Below are positions 26,050 to 31,816 of a stretch of 33,436 nucleotides of DNA, piece by piece (position 1 is the stretch's first letter; each line of letters opens with the position of its first letter). The position numbers were made by a program, and so were the translations under genes. This DNA comes from Paludibacteraceae bacterium (GTDB taxonomy: Bacteria; Bacteroidota; Bacteroidia; Bacteroidales; Paludibacteraceae): assembly GCA_017464475.1 (NCBI GenBank), contig JAFTZQ010000029.1:1-33436 (forward strand). The letters are read 5' to 3'. The notes below the pieces were generated by a model. It was not told the DNA's origin, did no database searches, and saw nothing but the letters and a program-made list of their open reading frames with translations.

Positions 26050-26679
26050 TCAAAGCATTTTCAGCGCCTCGCGTATGACCGCTTCCACTTTGAGTGTCGG
26101 CTCGCCTTTGAGTATCTTGTCAACCGCCTTGCCGCTGGGCGCCGTAGCGAACCCGAGCATCGTCAGTGCGCTGATGGCTTCGGCGCGCACGCCGGTGTCC
26201 GCTTCGGGCGCTAACATCGGTATCTCCGTGGGGTCGCCTCCGAGATCCAGCTTGATCGCTTTGTCTTTCAGATCAACGATGATCCGTTGTGCGGTCTTGG
26301 GTCCGAGGCCTTTCACTTTCGCCATCGCTTTGGCGTTGCCGGTGGCGATCAGCATCCGCAGTTCCTCTGCGCTGAACGCGCTCATGATCATGCGCGCGGT
26401 CGATGCACCCACGCCGCTCACGGTCATCAGCAGCTCAAACAGCCGCCGTTCGCTTTTCTCCACGAAACCGTATAACTCATGCGCGTCCTCGCGTATGACC
26501 TCCGTGATATAGAGCTTCACTTCTGACGGCTGATGGCTGACGGCTGAAGGCTCTTCTTTCCCCACCATCGCGCTGTACCCTGGCAGCGTAATAGCGATAG
26601 CGTATCCCACGCCCGCTGCTTCGACCACTGCTTCCGTCGGATTCAGTTCCGTCAATATTCCTTTTATATAATCAATCAT
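26050..26679 (-). CDS. ruvA: Holliday junction branch migration protein RuvA
   Basis: Binds four-way junctions and loads the RuvB motor. The 209-residue protein has the N-terminal OB-fold (MIDYIKGILTEL, GVGYAI), the linker VREDAHELYGF-type segment, two helix-hairpin-helix motifs (LLMTVSGVGASTARMIM, KAMAKVKGLGPKTAQRIIVDL) and the C-terminal RuvB-contact domain. Residues 41-53 (KEEPSAVSHQPSE) form an extra loop in the OB fold, encoded by a heptamer array. It heads the minus-strand cluster, with sprA next but separated by about 320 bp that hold an RNA candidate on the other strand. Confidence 0.96.
   Translation of the reverse strand: MIDYIKGILTELNPTEAVVEAAGVGYAIAITLPGYSAMVGKEEPSAVSHQPSEVKLYITEVIREDAHELYGFVEKSERRLFELLMTVSGVGASTARMIMSAFSAEELRMLIATGNAKAMAKVKGLGPKTAQRIIVDLKDKAIKLDLGGDPTEIPMLAPEADTGVRAEAISALTMLGFATAPSGKAVDKILKGEPTLKVEAVIREALKML
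26523..26550 (-). repeat. Heptamer array inside ruvA (4 units)
   Basis: Plus-strand units CTGACGG, CTGATGG, CTGACGG, CTGAAGG. It encodes AVSHQPS-like residues in a loop of the OB domain that is shorter in ordinary RuvA. Confidence 0.75.
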
Positions 26680-26807
26680 TTATATATTTCCCTTTGTGTA
26701 ATTAAAATTCGTTTAATTCGCGTAATTCGTGAACGAAAAGCAAATAAATTTTTGAATAATTTTGGGTAATTTTGGACCAACTAAATAAATTTTATCTTTT
26801 TTTATGG
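26680..26807. other. ruvA upstream region with 9-bp repeats
   Basis: No gene seen. AATTCG recurs at 26706, 26715 and 26724 (9-bp units AATTCGTTT, AATTCGCGT, AATTCGTGA). TAATTTTG occurs twice, at 26757-26764 and 26767-26774, as a 10-bp tandem repeat. Each matches TAnnTTTG and could start a transcript into RNA candidate 2. No convincing minus-strand promoter for ruvA was found. Confidence 0.5.
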
Positions 26808-26926
26808 CTTTTAAATGCTTTACCCGCAGGGTGTGGATTTTGGGGATAGAAACTATCCGGGTGCTTGCACACGAGGAGTTTATAGCCCCGAAATACACAT
26901 AGAGCGAAGCTCAAAGCATTTAAAAG
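26808..26926 (+). ncRNA. Candidate structured RNA 2 (same architecture as RNA 1)
   Basis: A perfect 14-bp closing stem (26808-26821 with 26913-26926) encloses three further helices. These are hairpin ACCC-GCA-GGGT (26822-26832), a long helix 26833-26858 with 26875-26898 (three purine-purine mismatches, one G-U pair, a 2-nt bulge), and hairpin GAGC-GAA-GCUC (26902-26912). The long helix is capped by GGGUGCUUGCACACGA with a GUG-CUUG-CAC mini-hairpin. Overall span is 119 nt, the same as RNA 1. A local alternative, GGATAG-AAA-CTATCC (26844-26858), competes with the long helix. No open reading frame is evident inside. Function unknown. Confidence 0.62.
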
Positions 26927-27057
26927 TGTTTATCTATGTTTATTTACTTTATCAAAGATCTTATACGCGAAAAAGCGCACAAAATTACAACTTTTTTTTC
27001 GAATACGCAAGAAAGTACGCATTTTTGACGATTTTTCCACCTTTTATTTTTGTTTTT

Positions 27058-27104
27058 GATTGAAAATGATGATATTTTTTTGAAAATTGATTGAAAATGA
27101 TGAT
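27058..27104 (+). promoter_or_regulatory. Paired 16-bp operators before the AraC-type regulator
   Basis: GATTGAAAATGATGAT occurs perfectly at 27058-27073 and 27089-27104, start-to-start 31 bp (about three helical turns). The second copy starts 37 bp before the -7 box. The same arrangement recurs at 28895-28941. It probably binds a dimeric regulator; the adjacent AraC-type protein is the obvious candidate. Confidence 0.75.
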
Positions 27105-27105
27105 T

Positions 27106-27137
27106 CATATATCAAAAAAAAGCAGTACCTTTGCAGC
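27106..27137 (+). promoter_or_regulatory. Promoter of the AraC-type regulator
   Basis: TACCTTTG at 27126-27133 is the -7 box, within a 32-bp stretch nearly identical to the fumarase promoter core at 235-266. No TTG lies at the usual -33 position; the operator copy ends there instead, which fits an activator-dependent promoter. Confidence 0.75.
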
Positions 27138-27152
27138 AAAATTCATATAATT

Positions 27153-28808
27153 ATGAAACGCACATCTGTTTTTCTTGCATTGTTGCTCGCCTGCTGCTCC
27201 CTGTGGGCGGCTGATCCGGAAACATCGCTGGCGGCTTTTGACAAGAAAGTGACGCCGGCTAACGCGGCTCTTTTCTTCTCAGCCCTGGAGGAGCGGGAAT
27301 TCCTCGACGAACCGATCGTGGTTTCTGAAACCACCTCGCATGACTCCCTCTGCGCCTGGGTCTGGTATTGGGCGGCGGAGTATTACTATGACGCCCAGGA
27401 TTTCCTCCGCTCTGCCGGCTATGGCGAACGCGCACTGCCCCTATGCGAAGCCATCGGTGACAAGACCATGGAGGCGGACTGCGCCTCTCTCCTCGGTCTG
27501 ATCTATGTGCGACTCGGCGATTTCGACAAGGCCGCGCTCTATGCCAAACGATGCAACAGACTGGACATCGAGAGCGGTAATCCCAATAACATCGCCTCCT
27601 CGTATAACACCCTCGCGGGCATTTACATGTCCATGCGAAAGCCGGACGAAGCGGAGCAATATATCCTGCGCGCCATCGAATATGTGGAGAAAACGGATAA
27701 TCTGCCGCGAAAAGCGGTCATCTACGGCATGGCGTCCGAGGTGTACCAGCATCAGAGGAAGTTCCCGCAGACGCTGGATTATGCTACACGCGCTTGGGAA
27801 ATCGAGACCCGGCTCGGACGTACGGACAAAGCGGCTATCCGCCAAACCCAGCGCGCTGCCGCGCTCATCGCTATGGACCGGTTCGACGAAGCGGAAAAGA
27901 TCTTGCGGGAAGCCATTCCTGTCATCGAAGCCTCCGGCAATTACCACTCGCTCGCTATCGCCTATAACCATCTGGGAGACCTCCTTTATATCACAGGGCG
28001 AAACCGCGAAGGAGCCGATTACTATTACAAAGCCCTGCCCATCTTCATGGAGCAGCATGATATTTATAATGAAGCGCACACGCGCAAGGGCTTGCGCGAA
28101 ACACTACGGGGCATTGATCCCGAAGCCGCGCTCGAGCACGGGGACCGCTTTGAGCACTTGCGAGACTCTATCTATGATAGCGAATCGAATGCCAACCTCA
28201 CGAGGCTGGCTGCCGAGATGGAGAACGACATACTCCGGCAGATCAACCGGAAGCAGCAGATCCGGACGATCATCCTGATCTCGGTCATCAGCGCGATCTT
28301 CGTCTTCATGGCGATCGCTACCTATGTCAATTATCGACGCAGAACACGCAGACAGGTGGAGCATTTCAGCCATCTGCTCAACGAAGTCCAGAAACTCCGC
28401 CATGCCGAGCGTGTCAAGCACGCCATCGCCAAGGCTGAACCCGCAACGGAAGAGAAGGAATTGCTCGCCGAAGCTGATGACGATCTCTTCATGGCGAGGG
28501 TCATTGATTATATTTCCGCACACCTTCCTAATGGAGATCTCGGTATTAACGGAATGGCGGAGTCGCTTTGCATGTCTTCATCCACCTTCCGGCGCAGAAT
28601 GTATGCAATCACAAAGGGTTCGCCGAAGATGTTTGTCCGTGTCGTTCAGATCAATAAAGCTAAAGAACTTCTGTCCTCTACCACCTTGACTATCAAGGAA
28701 ATATCTGCCCAATGCGGCTATAAGGAAGTCAACTCTTTCATCCGTGCTTTCCAGAGCGACACAGGCGTCACGCCCGCCAAATGGCGAGACCAATATAAAA
28801 CCGAATAA
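27153..28808 (+). CDS. TPR - transmembrane - AraC-type one-component regulator
   Basis: 551 residues from the ATG at 27153; an in-frame ATG at 27087 lies upstream of the -7 box and is rejected. Order: signal peptide (about 1-19, MKRTSVFLALLLACCSLWA), TPR repeats in a presumably periplasmic region (about 85-330; e.g. YNTLAGIYMSMRKPDEAEQYILRA, YNHLGDLLYITGRNREGADYYYKAL), one membrane helix (about 369-392), a short basic linker, and an AraC/HTH_18 DNA-binding domain (about 455-551; MCMSSSTFRRRMYAIT-type first helix-turn-helix and IKEISAQCGYKEVNSFIRAFQ second). Such proteins sense outside and bind DNA inside. Its own promoter and that of the following adhesin gene carry identical repeat pairs. 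Confidence 0.9.
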   Translation: MKRTSVFLALLLACCSLWAADPETSLAAFDKKVTPANAALFFSALEEREFLDEPIVVSETTSHDSLCAWVWYWAAEYYYDAQDFLRSAGYGERALPLCEAIGDKTMEADCASLLGLIYVRLGDFDKAALYAKRCNRLDIESGNPNNIASSYNTLAGIYMSMRKPDEAEQYILRAIEYVEKTDNLPRKAVIYGMASEVYQHQRKFPQTLDYATRAWEIETRLGRTDKAAIRQTQRAAALIAMDRFDEAEKILREAIPVIEASGNYHSLAIAYNHLGDLLYITGRNREGADYYYKALPIFMEQHDIYNEAHTRKGLRETLRGIDPEAALEHGDRFEHLRDSIYDSESNANLTRLAAEMENDILRQINRKQQIRTIILISVISAIFVFMAIATYVNYRRRTRRQVEHFSHLLNEVQKLRHAERVKHAIAKAEPATEEKELLAEADDDLFMARVIDYISAHLPNGDLGINGMAESLCMSSSTFRRRMYAITKGSPKMFVRVVQINKAKELLSSTTLTIKEISAQCGYKEVNSFIRAFQSDTGVTPAKWRDQYKTE

Positions 28809-28838
28809 TGGACCCAAAACGCCAAATTTTCTACAATT

Positions 28839-28930
28839 CCGTCATTTTTTACACATCGCAATACAGCTCTCTTTTTTCTTCATAACCGCATTTTGATTGA
28901 AAATGTAGATATTTTCTTAAAAAATGACGG
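28839..28930. repeat. 13-bp inverted repeat flanking the second operator region
   Basis: CCGTCATTTTTTA (28839-28851) and its exact complement TAAAAAATGACGG (28918-28930), with 66 bp between. The right arm runs into the second operator copy (28926-28941). It could be a second binding site type or a long-range hairpin. Confidence 0.7.
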
Positions 28931-28941
28931 AAAATGATGAC
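28895..28941 (+). promoter_or_regulatory. Paired operators before the first adhesin gene
   Basis: GATTGAAAATGTAGAT (28895-28910) and GACGGAAAATGATGAC (28926-28941), 31 bp apart start to start, with the second copy starting 37 bp before the -7 box. Both distances equal those before the regulator gene. Confidence 0.72.
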
Positions 28942-28962
28942 TGCTGTTTCAAAAAAAAGATG

Positions 28963-28970
28963 TACCTTTG
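28963..28970 (+). promoter_or_regulatory. -7 box of the first adhesin gene
   Basis: TACCTTTG, preceded by an eight-A tract at the same offset as in the regulator promoter. Transcription should start around 28974-28978, giving a leader of more than 200 nt. Confidence 0.75.
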
Positions 28971-29007
28971 CACCGTGATTTGATACAAATCATCGCGGTG
29001 CTTTTTT
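28970..29007 (+). terminator. Rho-independent terminator overlapping the promoter
   Basis: GCACCG (28970-28975) pairs with CGGTGC (28996-29001), and TGATTTG with CAAATCA inside it, loop ATA, then six T residues. It can end transcripts from the upstream regulator gene. Transcripts starting at the local promoter would lack much of the outer arm. Confidence 0.8.
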
Positions 29008-29052
29008 ATGCTCGCTCGTGTTCTTTCACCTTTCACCTTTTTCCTTACAAAA

Positions 29053-29107
29053 GGGGGTGATTAGGGGGTGATTAGGGGGTTATTAAGGGGTGATTAGGGG
29101 GTTATTC
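29053..29107 (+). repeat. 11-bp G-tract tandem array (5 units)
   Basis: Five 11-bp units, three with the start GGGGGTGATTA or GGGGGTTATTA, one with four G, and a fifth ending TTATTC. Five runs of four or five G separated by 6-7 nt lie in the untranslated leader of the adhesin gene, a pattern compatible with an RNA G-quadruplex. Confidence 0.85.
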
Positions 29108-29194
29108 CTATGACGCAAGAGGGACAATAATGAGCCATAACAGACCTTTTTTATAACAAACAACATATTATTAACCCTTTAAACAAATGCTATT

Positions 29195-31672
29195 ATGAAG
29201 AAGATCTTTCTTTTTCTGTTCGCAGCTTTTTTGGCTGCTAACATGCAGGCTGAGCTCAACAGCCTATCGTTCCAGCAAGTGGACTCTTTGCCTTACCCCC
29301 GTTACATTAGAAATATCCGGGTGGACAAGGACGCCAAAACAGTCACTTTTGATGTGTACAACCCTGTTTTCTTTGAGGACGGAGACCCCTATACTACGGG
29401 GGATGATACCTACCTTCCGCACGAAGCGGCTCTGAATCACCAGTTTACGGTAATTATTTTCAACAGAGCGCCTTATGACCGTTCGCACACATGGAAAATA
29501 AAGGGCAACGGATGGCCCGAAGGTACTTATAACTATGGTGAGCTGGTAACAAACGACGAAGGCAAATTGACTTTGCGGTATGCTTCTCGTATTTCGGAAA
29601 GTGAAGAGGTGGAAAATACGCTGAATCCGCTGGTCGTATCCTATGAGAAAACGATGGATATCTCTGCCCCGCTGGATACCATGCTCGCAAGAGGATATAC
29701 GGACCTCCGTGTCGCAATAATAGGAGAAATCGCAGCTGGACCTTTCTATTCGATTTGGGCGCCTTTCGAGACACGTTCTACTGACGATAATGGTAGAAGA
29801 CTATACCTCAACAACTATGTGGACATCTCCTATCCCACTGTTACAGAGCACGATCTCTCTGCCTCCGCTGCCGAGGTGAAATACGGCGAGAACTTCTCGC
29901 TCACCGGTACAATCAAAGGCACCAACAAGACCAAGATCACGCTCCAATACCGGCAAGAAGATCAGACCTGGAAAGGCGTGGAAGCGAGAGAGATCTCTCC
30001 CTTGCAGGCGCAGGAGGGTTATACCTATACCTATAAGCGCGTCATGCTCAAAGACTACCCCGCTGCGCGGACATACCGCCTCAAGATACAGGACATCCTT
30101 ACCGGCAATATTTATTACTCCAATACGGTGGACGTCACTTTCAAATACCGCCTCGATAAGCTCAATTTCTCATCGACCTATTACTCCGCCGGACACCATA
30201 TCACGCTGCCTTATCCGGCTCCGGAAATGCAGTATCATTTCTCCTCGGACTACCCTGTCCAGACCGAGCAGACCAGCAACGGTATAGAGTTCGACATGCC
30301 GGCATGCAATGTGCTCTACCGCGAGACCTATCCTATGTACACCGTCAAGTTCTATGACTACGACCACACGCTCCTCAGCACCCAGCAGGTGGAGGAGGGG
30401 CATGCTGCCTATGCGCCGGTCGTTCCCACACACGAAGGAATGACCTTCGACCGCTGGAACGGTGACTACTCCAATATCCAGCGCAACTGCAGCTTTACTG
30501 CCCTCTATAAGATAGAAGGTGTGGAAACCGAACTCAGTATGGTTGATTATGAGGAGAACTATATCACGATGGGAGAAAGATACTCCTTCAATGTCTATCT
30601 GAAGGCTCCTAATACCGCCAAGGTTTATCTCCAAGTCGCTTATCAGACCCATGACAACGATGAATTGGCATGGGCTAACACAACCTATAACTCTGTATAT
30701 ACTGTGGCGGAGGCTGCAAACGGTACTAATAAAACCTTCAGCGATGTGCTCATTAAAGACGGCGTGGATAAATACCGCGCAATATATTTCCGGCTCAAAA
30801 TCCAGATGCATGAATCTTCCGAATTCATCTATTCCAATGTGATAGGCTTCAAGACCTTCTATCCGGTGAATATTTATAGTCAGGATCTCTCACTCTGGAC
30901 GCGGACGAATGACTTCACTCTCTTTATCAACGGAACAATCCTCTCTCGTCCGCTTGACACCATTTGGATACAGGAAATTGGTTCGAATGTCTGTGCGCTA
31001 GACCTCGAACTCGCAATGGGTGAGGAGACGACAGGAGTGGATCAATTGGGAACCTATATCGTCATGCCCGAAGGGTACGGCGACAACACCATCACCGTTC
31101 GGCGTCATAAACATACCGTCCTCTTCTATGCCGAGGGACACATGGACGGATATTGGAGACTCATCCACGGAGATGGTGTCTATGAACCGCAGGAAATCCC
31201 CTGCGGTGGTGCTGCCACGCCGCCGGAGATAGAGGAAGAACTGACTAAAAGCGCCCTCTTCCACGGCTGGAAAGCACGCGGCGAATATGCCGACGACGCA
31301 TACCTCAACGTGACAGAAGACATGGCGTTTGACGCTATCCTACAGCCGCAGGGCACCTTTGTTGTCACCTTCAAGGACTGGGACGGCTCTACTCTCGATA
31401 TCCAGACCGTGGTGGAAGGAGAGAACGCCTGCCCGCCGGATACCTACCGACCCGGATATGAGTTCATCGGATGGGACGGCAGTTATACCCAAATCACCTC
31501 CAACCGCACCCTCAACGCCCTCTACGAGGAAATACCCGAAGACATTGAAAATACTCCCTCTCCCTTGAGGGGAGAGACGGAGAGGGGTTACAAATTCCTC
31601 CGCAACGGCGTCCTCCTCATCCTCCGCCCGGACGGCAAGACCTACAACGCCCAAGGCACACAGGTCCAATAA
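29195..31672 (+). CDS. Secreted InlB-repeat surface protein
   Basis: 825 residues with a Sec signal peptide (MKKIFLFLFAAFLAANMQA). The mature part contains two related beta-sandwich modules (about 215-320 and 450-555, each with a Y-x-F-x-L/V pattern and RLKIQ...IYYSN or FIYSN). InlB-type beta-grasp repeats follow (about 388-432 and 715-760; VKFYDYDHTLL...FDRWNGDYSNI and VTFKDWDGSTL...FIGWDGSYTQI). A short C-terminal segment, FLRNGVLLILRPDGKTYNAQG, resembles tail signals of Bacteroidales secreted proteins (from memory). Residues about 787-798 come from a palindromic insertion. Export by the T9SS encoded here is inference. Under the paired-operator promoter. Confidence 0.85.
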   Translation: MKKIFLFLFAAFLAANMQAELNSLSFQQVDSLPYPRYIRNIRVDKDAKTVTFDVYNPVFFEDGDPYTTGDDTYLPHEAALNHQFTVIIFNRAPYDRSHTWKIKGNGWPEGTYNYGELVTNDEGKLTLRYASRISESEEVENTLNPLVVSYEKTMDISAPLDTMLARGYTDLRVAIIGEIAAGPFYSIWAPFETRSTDDNGRRLYLNNYVDISYPTVTEHDLSASAAEVKYGENFSLTGTIKGTNKTKITLQYRQEDQTWKGVEAREISPLQAQEGYTYTYKRVMLKDYPAARTYRLKIQDILTGNIYYSNTVDVTFKYRLDKLNFSSTYYSAGHHITLPYPAPEMQYHFSSDYPVQTEQTSNGIEFDMPACNVLYRETYPMYTVKFYDYDHTLLSTQQVEEGHAAYAPVVPTHEGMTFDRWNGDYSNIQRNCSFTALYKIEGVETELSMVDYEENYITMGERYSFNVYLKAPNTAKVYLQVAYQTHDNDELAWANTTYNSVYTVAEAANGTNKTFSDVLIKDGVDKYRAIYFRLKIQMHESSEFIYSNVIGFKTFYPVNIYSQDLSLWTRTNDFTLFINGTILSRPLDTIWIQEIGSNVCALDLELAMGEETTGVDQLGTYIVMPEGYGDNTITVRRHKHTVLFYAEGHMDGYWRLIHGDGVYEPQEIPCGGAATPPEIEEELTKSALFHGWKARGEYADDAYLNVTEDMAFDAILQPQGTFVVTFKDWDGSTLDIQTVVEGENACPPDTYRPGYEFIGWDGSYTQITSNRTLNALYEEIPEDIENTPSPLRGETERGYKFLRNGVLLILRPDGKTYNAQGTQVQ
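31554..31588 (+). repeat. Palindromic element in frame in the adhesin gene
   Basis: Perfect arms CTCTCCC and GGGAGAG around TTGAG (31558-31576), then ACGGAGAGGGG. Translated TPSPLRGETERG, between the last InlB repeat and the C-terminal tail. Confidence 0.7.
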
Positions 31673-31675
31673 AAA

Positions 31676-31729
31676 ACTAGTTGTACTAGATAAACTAGAT
31701 AAACTAGATAAACTAGTCAGACTAGTCCC
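31676..31729 (+). repeat. 9-bp tandem array (ACTAGnnnn, 6 units)
   Basis: ACTAG recurs exactly every 9 bp at 31676, 31685, 31694, 31703, 31712 and 31721, with unit ACTAGATAA in the middle three. It starts just after the stop codon of the preceding gene and runs into a nine-C homopolymer (31727-31735). Confidence 0.9.
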
Positions 31730-31738
31730 CCCCCCAAG

Positions 31739-31765
31739 CCATGCAGGGCTGACTACCCTGCATGG
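31739..31765 (+). other. Perfect 10-bp hairpin between the adhesin genes
   Basis: CCATGCAGGG and CCCTGCATGG with loop CTGACTA. No T-run follows, so it is not a standard terminator. It may act as an mRNA processing or stability element between the two adhesin genes. No TAnnTTTG promoter was found for the downstream gene. Confidence 0.6.
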
Positions 31766-31816
31766 TTACAGATTTAAACTGAAGAGGCAACAGGATAAAA
31801 CCGCCAACAAACTATT

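Noticed and set aside
25902-26926. tRNA or tRNA-like reading of the four-helix RNAs
   Set aside because: Arm lengths, loop sizes and the 24-bp helix do not fit tRNA, and no T-loop or CCA end is visible.
27087-27152. ATG at 27087 as start of the AraC-type regulator
   Set aside because: It lies within an operator copy and upstream of the -7 box; the ATG at 27153 begins a proper signal peptide.
29053-29107. CRISPR-like array
   Set aside because: Units are 11 bp with no spacers, and no cas genes are present; it is a simple tandem repeat.
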